DNA of 64,000 nucleotides from Kosakonia sacchari SP1 (lineage in GTDB: Bacteria > Pseudomonadota > Gammaproteobacteria > Enterobacterales > Enterobacteriaceae): assembly GCF_000300455.3 (NCBI RefSeq), contig NZ_CP007215.2, positions 4,650,001 to 4,714,000 on the forward strand. The letters run 5' to 3'. Both the position numbers and the translations under genes were made by a program. The stretch's first letter is position 1; every line of letters starts with the position of its first letter. Of the stretch, positions 22,478 through 32,493 are shown in pieces. The notes beneath the pieces are model-generated. The model saw only the letters and a program-made list of their open reading frames with translations. It searched no databases and was not told where the DNA came from.

Positions 22478-23431
22478 ATGATCGAAATTAAACACCTGAA
22501 AACGCTACAGGCGTTACGAAACAGCGGGTCGCTGGCGGCGGCGGCGGCAACGCTGCATCAAACGCAGTCCGCGCTTTCCCACCAGTTCAGCGATCTGGAA
22601 CAGCGCCTTGGCTTCCGTCTGTTTGTGCGTAAAAGCCAGCCGCTGCGCTTTACGCCGCAGGGTGAAATTCTGCTGCAACTGGCGAATCAGGTGCTGCCGC
22701 AGATTAGCCGCGCGCTGCAGGCCTGCAATGAGCCGCAGCAAGCCACGCTGCGCATCGCTATTGAGTGTCATAGCTGTATTCAGTGGCTGACGCCTGCGCT
22801 TGAGAACTTCCGCCAGAACTGGCCGCAAGTGGAGATGGATTTCAAATCCGGCGTCACGTTTGATCCGCAACCCGCGCTGCAACAGGGCGAGCTGGATCTG
22901 GTCATGACCTCCGACATTCTGCCGCGCAGCGGCCTGCACTATTCACCGATGTTTGATTTTGAGGTGCGGCTGGTGCTGGCGCCGGATCATCCACTGGCGG
23001 CGAAAGCACGGATCACGCCGGACGATATCGCCAGCGAAACGCTGCTGATCTACCCGGTGCAGCGCAGTCGCCTGGATATCTGGCGTCACTTCCTGCAACC
23101 GGCGGGCGTGAGTCCGTCGCTGAAAAGTGTGGATAACACGCTGCTGCTGATTCAGATGGTTGCCGCACGGATGGGCATTGCGGCGCTGCCGCACTGGGTA
23201 GTGGAGAGTTTTGAGCGCCAGGGTCTGGTGGTGACCAAAACCCTGGGCGAAGGATTGTGGAGCCGGCTGTATGCCGCCGTGCGCGACGGCGAGCAGCGTC
23301 AGCCAGTAACGGAAGCGTTTATTCGCTCAGCGCGGAATCACGCTTGCGACCATCTGCCGTTTGTGCGGAGCGCGGAGCGACCCAACGGCGATGCACCCAC
23401 AGCGAGGCCATTATCACCGCACCACCAATAA
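22478..23431 (+). CDS. metR: Methionine biosynthesis LysR-type regulator MetR
   Basis: A 317-residue LysR-type activator that uses homocysteine as co-inducer to activate metE and other met genes. The N-terminal winged helix-turn-helix is clear ([20 protein letters not shown] region, about residues 17-36). It is divergent from metE. Its last 113 bases overlap the 3' end of bioP on the opposite strand; the C-terminal sequence resembles E. coli MetR as I recall it, so the overlap is not obviously due to a lost stop. Confidence 0.97.
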   Translation: MIEIKHLKTLQALRNSGSLAAAAATLHQTQSALSHQFSDLEQRLGFRLFVRKSQPLRFTPQGEILLQLANQVLPQISRALQACNEPQQATLRIAIECHSCIQWLTPALENFRQNWPQVEMDFKSGVTFDPQPALQQGELDLVMTSDILPRSGLHYSPMFDFEVRLVLAPDHPLAAKARITPDDIASETLLIYPVQRSRLDIWRHFLQPAGVSPSLKSVDNTLLLIQMVAARMGIAALPHWVVESFERQGLVVTKTLGEGLWSRLYAAVRDGEQRQPVTEAFIRSARNHACDHLPFVRSAERPNGDAPTARPLSPHHQ

Positions 23432-24218
23432 TAAAGCTCGGCCAGTGCGGCTGTTCCTGCCAGATAGCGAGATTAACCAGTAACCCGGCGGGAACATGCA
23501 CATTGTTCATGATGCCGAGCGTCCCGGCGTCCACCTGTGTGGCGCCGTAGTTCCACATAAAATAACCCAGCCCGGAAGCCACCACACCCAGCCACACCAG
23601 CACGCTCCACTGCAGCGTCGTGGTCGGCAGCTTCTGCGGGTTACCCATCACAAACCACGCCACAACGGCGACCACGAATGCGCCAAGATAAAACCAGGCG
23701 AACGCATTGTGCTGCGGCATCGGGCGCGTCTCCATCAGGCGTTTATAGCCGACCATGCCGATAGCAAAGCTGATATTCGCCAGCTGCACCAGAATCAGGC
23801 CTATCCAGAAGTGATCGCTCACTTTGTCGTAGCGAATAATCGCCGCGCCAATCACCGCCAGCCCGGCGCTCAGTGCGTAGCTCCAGCGCAGCCCGCGCTT
23901 GCTGAGCAGATCGTAAATCAGGGTGATATACAGCGGCGTGAAAACGGTAAACAACAGGAATTCAGAGACCGTCAGGTAGAGATACGCCTGGAAGCTGAAC
24001 AGGTACATAATGCCCAGTTGCAGCGCGCCCACCAGCATATACAGGCCAATGGTCTTGAGGTTATGCCCACGCGTGCGCAGAAAAGGTAAAAAGACCAGCG
24101 CCGCCAGCCCCACGCGCATCAGCACGGAGAAGTAGCTGTCGACATGGCCCGCAAGGTATTCGCCAATCAGGCTAAAAGAGAAAGCCCACAAAATAGTGGT
24201 GATGATGAGTAACGCCAC
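23319..24218 (-). CDS. bioP: EamA-family transporter, probable biotin transporter BioP/YigM
   Basis: A 299-residue protein with ten predicted transmembrane helices in two EamA repeats. The E. coli orthologue YigM has been reported as a high-affinity biotin transporter; substrate assignment here rests on that orthology and on position next to metR. Its 3' end overlaps metR convergently. Confidence 0.88.
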   Translation of the reverse strand: MALLIITTILWAFSFSLIGEYLAGHVDSYFSVLMRVGLAALVFLPFLRTRGHNLKTIGLYMLVGALQLGIMYLFSFQAYLYLTVSEFLLFTVFTPLYITLIYDLLSKRGLRWSYALSAGLAVIGAAIIRYDKVSDHFWIGLILVQLANISFAIGMVGYKRLMETRPMPQHNAFAWFYLGAFVVAVVAWFVMGNPQKLPTTTLQWSVLVWLGVVASGLGYFMWNYGATQVDAGTLGIMNNVHVPAGLLVNLAIWQEQPHWPSFIIGGAVIMASLWVHRRWVAPRSAQTADGRKRDSALSE

Positions 24219-24287
24219 AATGAATGTCTCTCCGATGAGTGGACAGGCATTGTAGCGAACTCAGTTGCGCAAAGTTTGAGTATTTAG

Positions 24288-24320
24288 TTGACGAGTGATT
24301 AATTTAAAACCACTCGTCAA
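24288..24320. repeat. 10-bp perfect inverted repeat after yigL
   Basis: TTGACGAGTG (24288-24297) and CACTCGTCAA (24311-24320) are perfectly complementary with a 13-base A/T-rich loop, starting 2 bases after the yigL stop. There is no U-tract on the minus strand after it, so it is not a canonical terminator. It may stabilise the 3' end of the pldB-yigL mRNA. Confidence 0.6.
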
Positions 24321-24322
24321 TC

Positions 24323-25123
24323 TTATTCGAGAAATAGCTTACGCAGGTAATGCGGTACCGCGTTATCGGCGTTGGTGCCAATCACTTCCAGCTCCGGGTG
24401 CAGCTCTTTCAGGCGCTGGTGGGCGTTACCCATAATGCAGCCTTTGCCCGCCATCGACAGCATTTCCGCGTCGTTCATGCCGTCACCAAAGGCGATGCAC
24501 TCTTTCAGGCTATAACCCAGCGCGTCCGCGACCGCTTCCAGCGCATGCCCTTTCGACACGCCACCCGCCATCACTTCCAGGCAGGTTAAGGTAGAGAAAC
24601 TAACGTTCACGCGATCGCCCCAACGGGCATTGATGGCTTGCTCCAGCGGCAGCAGTTTTTCATGGCTTTCGCAGCTGAAGAAAACTTTACTGATCCCTTC
24701 CGGCTCAAGCAAACCCGGCTCATACAGCGAATACTGGAACACCGCTTCTTTAAAGAAACGCATTTCATCCGGACGGTGACGGTTCATGAACCACTCATCG
24801 TTGCGGTAGACGTTAGTAATGATATCCGGCTCGTTATGCACCACGCCGAAAAGATCGGTGGCGATATCGCGATCCAGGTTATGGGTGAACACCAAATTAC
24901 CATCGGTGTCGTGTACCCGCGCACCGTTGGAGGTGATCATGTAGGCTTTAATGCCCAGATTGTCGCGGATTTGCCCGACATCCACATGGTGGCGGCCGGT
25001 GGCGAAGACGAAGTTGACGCCGCGCGCGGTAAGCAGTTTTAACGTTTCTTTGGCAAAGGGCGACAGTGTGTGGTCGGGGGAGAGCAATGTGCCATCTAAA
25101 TCAGATGCAACAACCTGGTACAT
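24323..25123 (-). CDS. yigL: HAD-superfamily sugar phosphatase YigL
   Basis: A 266-residue Cof-type HAD-IIB phosphatase. The catalytic D8-L-D10-G-T motif is at the N-terminus and GDGMNDAEM near the C-terminus carries the Mg-binding Asp residues. The E. coli/Salmonella enzyme dephosphorylates sugar phosphates during glucose-phosphate stress, and its mRNA, made as pldB-yigL, is stabilised by the small RNA SgrS. The start at 25123 (MYQVVASDLDG) gives the family length, although the frame is open 58 codons upstream into pldB. Confidence 0.95.
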   Translation of the reverse strand: MYQVVASDLDGTLLSPDHTLSPFAKETLKLLTARGVNFVFATGRHHVDVGQIRDNLGIKAYMITSNGARVHDTDGNLVFTHNLDRDIATDLFGVVHNEPDIITNVYRNDEWFMNRHRPDEMRFFKEAVFQYSLYEPGLLEPEGISKVFFSCESHEKLLPLEQAINARWGDRVNVSFSTLTCLEVMAGGVSKGHALEAVADALGYSLKECIAFGDGMNDAEMLSMAGKGCIMGNAHQRLKELHPELEVIGTNADNAVPHYLRKLFLE

Positions 25124-25148
25124 AAGAAAATTTAACCTCAATAATTCA

Positions 25149-26141
25149 TCAGTTATGCCGGTCGAAGAATTCGACGATGGCGTTGAGCGCGACCGAGCGC
25201 ATGGCGTCCTTTTCAAAAAGGATCTCATGGTACGCGCCTTGTATGACCAGCGGTTTCCCCCCTTCACAAGGGTGGCCCGCTGCGGCGCGTCGTTCACAGA
25301 AGCGTTGATGCATGCGGTTATCGACCACGTGCTCCTCTTCTGCCTGAATAATCAATGTCGGCGTGGCGTCTTTTTCCGCCCCCGCCAGCGCGTGTTCACC
25401 GGCTAAGATCCCTTCGCGTACCCAGTGCCAGGTGGGCCCGCCAACGCGAAGCTGCGGTTCATCGGCGTAAAAACGCAAATTACGGCGATAGCGCTCGCGG
25501 CTGTGGGTTAATACGTTTATCGCGAACGGCAACGGGCGCCAGCTCCCGGTGCCAATGGCGTAACCCTCACGAAGACTCGGGTAGCTTTCGGCCCAGTCCA
25601 GCAACGGGCGAACCATCCATTCCGGCAGACGAATGATAATGCCGAACATGGGCGCGCACAGGGCAATCGCGTCGCAGGCTTGCGGATAGCGCTGCAAGAA
25701 CAGAGTGGAAATCGCGCCACCCATTGAATGAGCAAGAATATAGCGTTTGCGCCACGGCCCGCTGGCCACTTCCTGATCCCAGAACGCTGCCAGATCGTCG
25801 ACATAATCGCTGAATTTCACCACATGGCCACGATGCGTGTCCGGCAACATCCGCCCGGAACGTCCCTGGCCGCGATGATCGATAATCAACACGTCATAAC
25901 CGAGGTGGAACAGGTCATACGCCAGCTCTGCGTATTTTACGTAGCTTTCGATGCGGCCGGGACAAATCACAATCACGCGATCGTTACTTTGCGCGCGAAA
26001 ACGGACAAAACTGACCGGCACATTGTCCACGCCGGTAAAGACCGCTTCTTCCCGCGAACGCCAGAAATCCATCAGTGGTCCCATGGTAAAAGCCGCGAAC
26101 GCTTTTTCTCTGGTTTCCCATGCCGTTTTTTGCCGAAACAT
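25149..26141 (-). CDS. pldB: Lysophospholipase L2 PldB
   Basis: A 330-residue alpha/beta hydrolase that cleaves lysophospholipids at the inner membrane. The nucleophile elbow is H138-S139-M-G-G, within LAHSMGGAIS. The start at 26141 (MFRQKTAW) matches the family N-terminus; the frame stays open 37 codons upstream and would overlap rhtB, which is unlikely. It is followed 25 bases later by yigL, and is divergent from rhtB. Confidence 0.95.
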   Translation of the reverse strand: MFRQKTAWETREKAFAAFTMGPLMDFWRSREEAVFTGVDNVPVSFVRFRAQSNDRVIVICPGRIESYVKYAELAYDLFHLGYDVLIIDHRGQGRSGRMLPDTHRGHVVKFSDYVDDLAAFWDQEVASGPWRKRYILAHSMGGAISTLFLQRYPQACDAIALCAPMFGIIIRLPEWMVRPLLDWAESYPSLREGYAIGTGSWRPLPFAINVLTHSRERYRRNLRFYADEPQLRVGGPTWHWVREGILAGEHALAGAEKDATPTLIIQAEEEHVVDNRMHQRFCERRAAAGHPCEGGKPLVIQGAYHEILFEKDAMRSVALNAIVEFFDRHN

Positions 26142-26250
26142 TGGGATTTCGCCCCTTTTAACCATGTAAAATCGTTTTTTTGTGACCAATAGCAAATTCC
26201 GCTGACAATAGCGTATTGTGGCATAAAAACAGACATCCAGGGAGATTCTC

Positions 26251-26871
26251 ATGACCTTCGAATGGTGGTTCGCTTACCTGCTGACATCCTTAATTCTGAG
26301 CCTTTCCCCCGGCTCCGGCGCGATTAACACCATGTCTACGTCCATCAGCCACGGTTATCGCGGCGCGGCGGCGTCCATTGCCGGGCTACAAACCGGCTTA
26401 GGCATTCACATCGTGCTGGTTGGGGTCGGTTTGGGCACGTTATTTTCGCGCTCAATACTGGCCTTTGAAGTGCTGAAATGGGCGGGCGCGGCTTACCTGA
26501 TTTGGCTTGGCGTCCAGCAGTGGCGCGCCGCTGGCGCTATTGATCTCAATACGCTGGCGAAAACCCAATCGCGCGGTCGTTTGTTTAAGCGCGCCGTATT
26601 CGTCAACCTGACCAATCCGAAGAGCATTGTTTTTCTCGCCGCGCTGTTCCCGCAGTTTATCGTTCCGCATCAACCGCAAGTGATGCAATACGTGGTACTC
26701 GGCGTGACCACCATTGTGGTGGATATCGTTGTGATGATTGGCTACGCGACGCTGGCGCAGCGTATTGCGGCATGGATTAAAGGCCCGCATCAGATGAAAG
26801 CGTTGAACAAAGTATTTGGTTCGTTGTTTATGCTGGTTGGCGCGCTGCTGGCATCGGCAAGACACGCCTGA
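26251..26871 (+). CDS. rhtB: Homoserine/homoserine lactone efflux protein RhtB
   Basis: A 206-residue LysE/RhtB-family exporter with about six transmembrane helices. The family signature [13 protein letters not shown] near the N-terminus and [15 protein letters not shown] in the middle are present. The orthologue exports homoserine and homoserine lactone. It is convergent with rhtC across an intrinsic hairpin at 26878-26900. Confidence 0.96.
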   Translation: MTFEWWFAYLLTSLILSLSPGSGAINTMSTSISHGYRGAAASIAGLQTGLGIHIVLVGVGLGTLFSRSILAFEVLKWAGAAYLIWLGVQQWRAAGAIDLNTLAKTQSRGRLFKRAVFVNLTNPKSIVFLAALFPQFIVPHQPQVMQYVVLGVTTIVVDIVVMIGYATLAQRIAAWIKGPHQMKALNKVFGSLFMLVGALLASARHA

Positions 26872-26877
26872 GAAGAG

Positions 26878-26906
26878 AGCCGGATAACTGCTATCCGGCT
26901 TTTATC
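26878..26906 (+). terminator. Hairpin terminator after rhtB
   Basis: AGCCGGATA (26878-26886) pairs with TATCCGGCT (26892-26900), followed by TTTATC on the plus strand. The stem is perfect and the U-tract short. It sits between the convergent rhtB and rhtC. Confidence 0.65.
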
Positions 26907-26908
26907 GC

Positions 26909-27529
26909 TTAGCGGGAAATAATCAGGTGAATACCAAAACCGGCGAACAGTGCGCCAGCAAAACCATCAATCCACTTCGCCAGACGCTGATAACCCCGGC
27001 GGATTTGCGGTAAGGCAAACAGGCTCGCGACCACGGTAAACCAGGCGAACGTTTCCACCGCAATCAGCATAAAAATACCCCAGCGCGCGCCAGCGCCCAC
27101 GCTATCGCCAACAAACAGTGAAAACACTGAGCCAAAGTAAATGATCGCTTTCGGATTGGCGAGATTGGTCAGCAACCCTTTGATAAAGCTGCGTCCGCTG
27201 GCAGCCAGCTCAACCTGCGGCACGTCGCTGCTTTGCTGATCTTTTTTCAGCGCACCGCGCAGCATTTGGTAACCCATCCAGCATAGATACAGGCCGCCGC
27301 CGACCATAATGATGTTATGCAGCCACGCCATTTTTGCGAGGATCAGGTTCAGGCCGAGCAGCGCCACGCCGGCCCAAATCATGACGCCTGTGGTGATACC
27401 GAGCACGCCCATCATCGCTTCTTTGCGCGAGCGGCTGACAGCGGTTTGTGAAACGAAGAAGAAATCGGGGCCGGGGCTCATCAGTGCGACGATATGCACC
27501 AGCGCCACGGTGAGAAATAACATCAACAT
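26909..27529 (-). CDS. rhtC: Threonine efflux protein RhtC
   Basis: A 206-residue LysE/RhtB-family exporter; the E. coli orthologue exports threonine. It has the family SPGPDFFFVSQTAVSRSRKEA segment and the NPKAIIYFGSVFSLF motif. The start at 27529 (MLMLFLTVALVH) matches the family; the frame is open 28 codons upstream into recQ. It is a paralogue of the neighbouring rhtB and lies 61 bases after recQ. Confidence 0.95.
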   Translation of the reverse strand: MLMLFLTVALVHIVALMSPGPDFFFVSQTAVSRSRKEAMMGVLGITTGVMIWAGVALLGLNLILAKMAWLHNIIMVGGGLYLCWMGYQMLRGALKKDQQSSDVPQVELAASGRSFIKGLLTNLANPKAIIYFGSVFSLFVGDSVGAGARWGIFMLIAVETFAWFTVVASLFALPQIRRGYQRLAKWIDGFAGALFAGFGIHLIISR

Positions 27530-27590
27530 AGATAACTCGCGGGAAAATAGTTCAGGGGGAAACCATCCTCCCATTTTTTTCGCAGGCTGA

Positions 27591-29417
27591 CTACTCTTCT
27601 TCGCCGTCGACATGGGCGCGGATCAGCGCCATAAACTCCTGGCCGAAGCGCTCAAGTTTGCGCGTTCCCACACCGTTGACGCTGAGCATTTCACCGGGAG
27701 AGAGCGGCATCTGCTCGGCCATTTCAATCAGCGTCGCGTCGTTAAACACCACGTAAGGCGGAATGTTCTCTTCATCGGCGATCGCTTTACGCAACTTGCG
27801 CAGCTTGGCGAACAGCTTGCGGTCATAGTTGCCGACCGCCGCTTTCTGCATCACTTTTGGTTTCAGCGCCACCATACGCGGCACCGCCAGCATCAGCGGG
27901 ACTTCACCGCGCAGCAGTGGACGCGCCGCTTCGGTGAGCTGCAACGCCGAGTGCTGAGCAATGTTTTGCGTGGCGAAACCTAAGTGAATCAACTGACGGA
28001 TCACGCTCACCCAATGTTCGTGGCTCTGCTCGCGACCAATGCCATACACCGGTAATTTGTCGTGACCAAACTCGCGGATGCGCTGATTATTCGCCCCGCG
28101 CAGCACTTCCACCACATAGCCCATGCCGAAACGCTGATTCACGCGGTAGATAGCCGACAGCGCTTTTTGCGCGTCCTGTAAACCGTCGTACTGGCGCGGC
28201 GGATCGAGGCAAATATCGCAGTTACCGCAGGGCTCCTGGCGACCTTCGCCAAAGTAATTAAGCAGCACCAGACGGCGGCAGGTTTGCGCTTCAGCAAACG
28301 CGCCCATCGCATTGAGCTTGTGTCGCTCGATATCCTGCAACGGCCCGGCGGGTTTTTCTTCCAGGCAGCGGCGCAGCCACGCCATATCCGCCGGATCGTA
28401 GAACAGCATCGCTTCCGCAGGCAGGCCGTCACGCCCGGCACGACCGGTTTCCTGATAATAGGATTCGATATTGCGAGGAATGTCGAAATGCACCACGAAG
28501 CGCACGTTGGGCTTATTGATGCCCATACCAAACGCCACCGTCGCCACGACAATCTGCAAATCGTCGCGCTGGAACTGCTCCTGCACGCGCGCCCGCACCT
28601 CATTTTCCAGCCCGGCATGGTAAGCCGCCGCGCTAAAACCGCGACTTTGTAAACGGGCGGCGGTGTCTTCCACTTTCGCACGGCTATTGCAATAGACGAT
28701 GCCGGATTTACCGCGCTGCTCCTGCACATAACGCAGGAGCTGATCGAGCGGCTTAAATTTTTCCATCAGCATGTAACGGATGTTCGGGCGGTCGAAGCTG
28801 CTGACCTGAATCAGCGGATCGTTAAGCCCCAGCAAACGCTCGATGTCGCGGCGGGTAGTGTCATCAGCGGTGGCGGTCAGCGCCATAAACGGCACGGAAG
28901 GCAGCATCTGGCGCAACTGGCCCAGCGCGGCGTATTCCGGACGGAAATCATGGCCCCACTGGGAAATACAGTGCGCTTCGTCCACGGCCAATAACACCGG
29001 ACTCCACTGGCGCAGTTGATCGAGGAAGTTGTCGAGCATCAGACGCTCGGGGGCGATATAGAGCAACCGAATCTGGCCGTTGCGACAGCCGTTGATCACC
29101 TCAAACTGCTGTTCGCGGCTCTGGGTAGAGTTCAGGCACGCCGCTGCGACACCGTTTGCCAGCAGTTGGTCGACCTGATCTTTCATCAGCGAAATGAGCG
29201 GTGAAACCACCACCGTCAGGCCATCTAACACCAGCGCCGGAATTTGGTAGCACAGGGATTTCCCGCCGCCGGTTGGCATCACCACCAGGCAGTCGCGGCC
29301 ACTGAGCACGGTATCGATAATGTCCTGCTGGCCCGGGCGGAATTGCTGGTAGCCGAAGGTCTCTTGCAAAACCTGTTTCGCCAGCGATTCCTGATTCAAT
29401 ACTTCCGCCTGTGCCAC
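27591..29417 (-). CDS. recQ: ATP-dependent DNA helicase RecQ
   Basis: A 608-residue 3'-5' DNA helicase acting in recombination and replication-fork repair. It has Walker A MPTGGGKS at about 47-54, the DEAH box in [17 protein letters not shown], the helicase motif VI region [12 protein letters not shown], the zinc-binding cysteines C-R-R ... CGNCDIC, a winged helix and a C-terminal HRDC domain. The start codon is GTG at 29417; an upstream ATG is out of frame. It follows the pldA terminator. Confidence 0.97.
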   Translation of the reverse strand: MAQAEVLNQESLAKQVLQETFGYQQFRPGQQDIIDTVLSGRDCLVVMPTGGGKSLCYQIPALVLDGLTVVVSPLISLMKDQVDQLLANGVAAACLNSTQSREQQFEVINGCRNGQIRLLYIAPERLMLDNFLDQLRQWSPVLLAVDEAHCISQWGHDFRPEYAALGQLRQMLPSVPFMALTATADDTTRRDIERLLGLNDPLIQVSSFDRPNIRYMLMEKFKPLDQLLRYVQEQRGKSGIVYCNSRAKVEDTAARLQSRGFSAAAYHAGLENEVRARVQEQFQRDDLQIVVATVAFGMGINKPNVRFVVHFDIPRNIESYYQETGRAGRDGLPAEAMLFYDPADMAWLRRCLEEKPAGPLQDIERHKLNAMGAFAEAQTCRRLVLLNYFGEGRQEPCGNCDICLDPPRQYDGLQDAQKALSAIYRVNQRFGMGYVVEVLRGANNQRIREFGHDKLPVYGIGREQSHEHWVSVIRQLIHLGFATQNIAQHSALQLTEAARPLLRGEVPLMLAVPRMVALKPKVMQKAAVGNYDRKLFAKLRKLRKAIADEENIPPYVVFNDATLIEMAEQMPLSPGEMLSVNGVGTRKLERFGQEFMALIRAHVDGEEE

Positions 29418-29435
29418 TCTGACCCCATTTGCCTG

Positions 29436-29466
29436 AAATAAAAACAGGCGCTATTTTCAGCGCCTG
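29436..29466 (-). terminator. Intrinsic terminator of pldA
   Basis: CAGGCGCT pairs perfectly with AGCGCCTG (29445-29466, 6-base loop), followed on the minus strand by TTTTTATTT. It lies between the pldA stop and the recQ start, so recQ probably has its own promoter or relies on read-through. Confidence 0.9.
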
Positions 29467-29484
29467 AGAGAGAAACTGCAATGC

Positions 29485-30354
29485 TTAAAACAGATCGTTA
29501 AGCATCACGCCCACGCCGACACGTGTCTGATTGAAATTGTAGTCAATCAACGATTCGCCGTACCCGCTGTAGACCTGCGTATAAAGACGTACGTGTTTAG
29601 TCACTGGGTAGCTTAGCCCGAGTTCCGCGCCGCCGTAGCCGGTATTCCAGTTATATTGTCCTTTTGCGCTGAGGATCGCATCACCAATCTGGTAGCCGAT
29701 TTTCAACTGGTAATAACCCATATATTTGGTGATATCCGGGTTGTCATCAACCGATCCCACCACATACCACGGTTTCACCTCCACCAGCCAGTTACCGCTT
29801 TGCGCCATTAAGCGCGTATACGCGCGGTTCCAGCTGCGCGAAGTTGGATCGGAACGCCCGTTCGAATCGTGATTAAAGCCAAACTCCACGTCGCGCAACG
29901 TCCAGCCGGCAAACTCGTAATCCGTTGCAAAACCGAGGAACAGTTGTGGTTCGTAGTTGGTTTCACGGAATGGCGAGGACTCGCCGCTGTTTGACAGCTG
30001 CCACCAGGATTTTTGCGTGTAGGAACCACCGAACACCGAGTTTGGCCCCAAAATCCCGCGCCAGAACGGAAACGCCAGGCTGAGCTGGAACTTCACTTCG
30101 TCTTTACGCGCATTATCCGCCCAGTTATAGGAGCGAATCGCTTCTTTATTCAGATCGCTGGTATCGGTGTAGATAACGTAGTTGGATTCATAAGGATAGA
30201 GCGTGAACGGATTGTCGTGCTCCTGCAATAAATTGGCGATGATGCTGCCGCGCACGGCGGGTGCATCATGAACTTCTTTTACCGTCGCTTCTTGTGCGTA
30301 AGCCATAAACGGCAGTGCAAGCACTGCGAAAAACCAACCCAGAGAGGTCCGCAT
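29485..30354 (-). CDS. pldA: Outer membrane phospholipase A PldA
   Basis: A 289-residue outer-membrane beta-barrel phospholipase. An N-terminal signal peptide ends at about A20 (MAYA-QEATVKEV). The catalytic FNHDSNGRSDPTSRSWNR segment carries the His, Ser and Asn of the active site. The C-terminal phenylalanine after VGVGVMLNDL is the usual barrel-insertion signal. It degrades phospholipids misplaced in the outer leaflet. The start at 30354 is preferred over one 7 codons earlier because it gives the usual signal peptide. Confidence 0.97.
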   Translation of the reverse strand: MRTSLGWFFAVLALPFMAYAQEATVKEVHDAPAVRGSIIANLLQEHDNPFTLYPYESNYVIYTDTSDLNKEAIRSYNWADNARKDEVKFQLSLAFPFWRGILGPNSVFGGSYTQKSWWQLSNSGESSPFRETNYEPQLFLGFATDYEFAGWTLRDVEFGFNHDSNGRSDPTSRSWNRAYTRLMAQSGNWLVEVKPWYVVGSVDDNPDITKYMGYYQLKIGYQIGDAILSAKGQYNWNTGYGGAELGLSYPVTKHVRLYTQVYSGYGESLIDYNFNQTRVGVGVMLNDLF

Positions 30355-30513
30355 CGGTTTGCTGCTCCAAATCATATTGTTGAATTGACGAATTTCCCCG
30401 CAAGTATTCTACATATTTATTGAGTCACTGCTCATGTATCGGTTCCGAAAGTGGAAATCAACAATCAATAAGCATAAAATCAACATTTTATTAACTCATC
30501 GGATCAGATAGCC

Positions 30514-30981
30514 ATGTCAGTTGTTCTCACAGCGGAAGAAGTCCTGAAAACGGTCGGCGAGATATTCGTTTACCACATGCCATTTAATCGTGCGTTGGGG
30601 CTGGAGCTGGAGCGCTATGAAAAAGAGTACGCGCAGCTGAGTTTCAATAACCAACCTATGATGGTCGGCAACTGGGCGCAAAGCATTTTACACGGCGGCG
30701 TGATCGCTTCCGCGCTGGATGTCGCCGCGGGTCTGGTTTGCGTGGGCAGCACGTTAACCCGCCATGAAACCATTAGTGAAGAGGAGCTGCGCCAGCGTTT
30801 AGCACGGATGGGCACGATCGATTTACGCGTCGATTACCTGCGACCGGGTCGCGGCACGCGTTTTACCGCCAGCAGCAGCTTGCTGCGCGCGGGTAACAAA
30901 GTTGCCGTCGCGCGCGTAGAGTTGCACAACGAAGAACAGCTCTATATCGCCAGCGCGACCGCCACCTATATGGTGGGGTGA
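30514..30981 (+). CDS. yigI: Hotdog-fold acyl-CoA thioesterase YigI
   Basis: A 155-residue PaaI/4HBT-type hotdog thioesterase. The segment [18 protein letters not shown] matches the family active-site loop and helix, and [12 protein letters not shown] is the conserved strand pair. The E. coli orthologue has been described as a medium/long-chain acyl-CoA thioesterase. It is divergent from pldA and 55 bases upstream of rarD, so the two may be co-transcribed. Confidence 0.9.
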   Translation: MSVVLTAEEVLKTVGEIFVYHMPFNRALGLELERYEKEYAQLSFNNQPMMVGNWAQSILHGGVIASALDVAAGLVCVGSTLTRHETISEEELRQRLARMGTIDLRVDYLRPGRGTRFTASSSLLRAGNKVAVARVELHNEEQLYIASATATYMVG

Positions 30982-31036
30982 GCCGCTCAGAAAAATCGGG
31001 TACCATGAGGATTCATTTCAGCTAAGAGCTTTCCCG

Positions 31037-31933
31037 ATGGATGCAAAACAGACGCGGCTGGGCGTGCTTCTCGCCCTGGCCGCTTATTTTATTTGGGGCA
31101 TTGCCCCGGCGTATTTCAAAACAATCTGGTTCGTTCCGGCCGACGAAATTCTTACGCATCGCGTGATCTGGTCTTTCTTCTTTATGCTGGCGTTGATTAG
31201 CGTGAGCCGCCAGTGGAGCAGTGTAAAAGCCCTACTGCAAACGCCAAAAAAGATCCTGCTGCTGGCGCTCTCTGCCGTGCTGGTCGGGGGAAACTGGTTG
31301 CTGTTTATCTGGGCGGTCAACCATAACCATATGCTGGAAGCGAGCCTGGGCTACTTTATTAACCCGCTGGTGAATATTCTGCTGGGGATGCTGTTTTTGG
31401 GCGAACGTTTTCGCCGCATGCAGTGGCTGGCGGTGCTGCTGGCGGCGATCGGTGTACTGGTACAACTGTGGACATTTGGTTCGCTGCCGGTCATCGCGCT
31501 TGGTCTGGCCTTCAGCTTTGCTTTTTACGGCCTGCTGCGCAAAAAGATTGCGGTGGAAGCACAAACCGGCATGTTGATAGAAACGTTGTGGCTGCTGCCG
31601 GTAGCGGCGATTTGGTTGTTCGGCATTACCGACAGCCCGACCAGCAATATGGGGCAAAACAGCCTGTCGCTTAATCTGCTGTTAATGGCCGCAGGTGTCG
31701 TAACCACCGTGCCGCTGCTCTGTTTTACCGGTGCGGCAACGCGTCTGCGCCTGTCGACGCTCGGTTTTTTCCAATACATTGGCCCGACGCTGATGTTCGT
31801 GCTGGCGGTGCTTTTTTACGGCGAACATCCCGGCGCGGATAAAATGGTGACCTTCGGTTTTATCTGGGTTGCGCTGGCTATCTTTGTCCTCGACGCCGTT
31901 TATACGCAGCGCGGTTTACGCAAAAAAGCCTGA
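31037..31933 (+). CDS. rarD: EamA-family transporter RarD
   Basis: A 298-residue protein with ten predicted transmembrane helices, of the RarD subgroup of the EamA/DMT superfamily. It is often annotated as a chloramphenicol-sensitive or resistance permease, but the natural substrate is unknown. It matches E. coli RarD in length and in the N-terminal AAYFIWGIAPAYFK motif. A palindromic hairpin without U-tract (31943-31961) follows. Confidence 0.92.
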   Translation: MDAKQTRLGVLLALAAYFIWGIAPAYFKTIWFVPADEILTHRVIWSFFFMLALISVSRQWSSVKALLQTPKKILLLALSAVLVGGNWLLFIWAVNHNHMLEASLGYFINPLVNILLGMLFLGERFRRMQWLAVLLAAIGVLVQLWTFGSLPVIALGLAFSFAFYGLLRKKIAVEAQTGMLIETLWLLPVAAIWLFGITDSPTSNMGQNSLSLNLLLMAAGVVTTVPLLCFTGAATRLRLSTLGFFQYIGPTLMFVLAVLFYGEHPGADKMVTFGFIWVALAIFVLDAVYTQRGLRKKA

Positions 31934-32064
31934 TTAAACACATGGGCGGGATATCCGCCCAATACCTACAAAAATTTAGAGGTAAGGATTTACTCAATCG
32001 CGTAATGCGCAATGGAATGCTATGTTTGCCCCTTCGTCATTACGTTATTCAGGATGAATCAGCG

Positions 32065-32493
32065 ATGATCCGCAGGATTTTTTTGCCGTCGGGCAAAACG
32101 TGCCTCGCGCGTGGGCCGTATATCCTTATTTTTTTACTTCTGCATATTCTCTTTTTAGTTGTCGCCTTTAATGTGGCCGAACTGCCTGTTCTGCCGCTGG
32201 TGTGCTTTCTGCTTTACACCTATTTAAAGCTAAATATTAATGCGCAACGCTGCAGAGATAGCGGTGCAAAAGGCCGCTATGTGGTCATTTTTTCATTGCT
32301 GGTCTACCTGGCCTCGCTGGCGGTTGCCGCTACCGGTGTTGTCAGCGATGTAGAGTGCGTGAGCTTAGGTATCAGAATCTATTTCGGTTACGACGTGCTG
32401 GTATTTTTCGTCTTTATGCTCGCACCGACGCAGTTAAAGCAACAAATTAATTCGACGGACCACGTGTCTATTTCAGGAGGGGAAAATGAGTAA
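32065..32493 (+). CDS. yigG: Small inner-membrane protein, positional YigG
   Basis: A 142-residue hydrophobic protein with about four transmembrane segments. The segment N-x-x-AQRCRDSGAKG resembles the R-x-x-D-x-G motif between helices in DUF805-type membrane proteins. Function is unknown. The gene name rests mainly on position between rarD and yigF, as in E. coli. The start is uncertain: 32065 is chosen for its AGGA-containing leader, but in-frame ATGs exist upstream at 32005 and 32017 and the frame is open to 31942. It overlaps yigF by 8 bases. Base composition is more A/T-rich than its neighbours. Confidence 0.65.
   Translation: MIRRIFLPSGKTCLARGPYILIFLLLHILFLVVAFNVAELPVLPLVCFLLYTYLKLNINAQRCRDSGAKGRYVVIFSLLVYLASLAVAATGVVSDVECVSLGIRIYFGYDVLVFFVFMLAPTQLKQQINSTDHVSISGGENE

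Noticed and set aside
22466-22478. TGAA-N5-TTCA match to the MetR consensus.
   Set aside because: It overlaps the metR ribosome binding site and start codon, far from where MetR acts in metE; probably chance, though autoregulation cannot be excluded.
31943-31961. Palindromic hairpin TGGGCGG/CCGCCCA after rarD as terminator.
   Set aside because: A strong stem, but it is followed by ATACCTAC and not by a U-tract; left unassigned.
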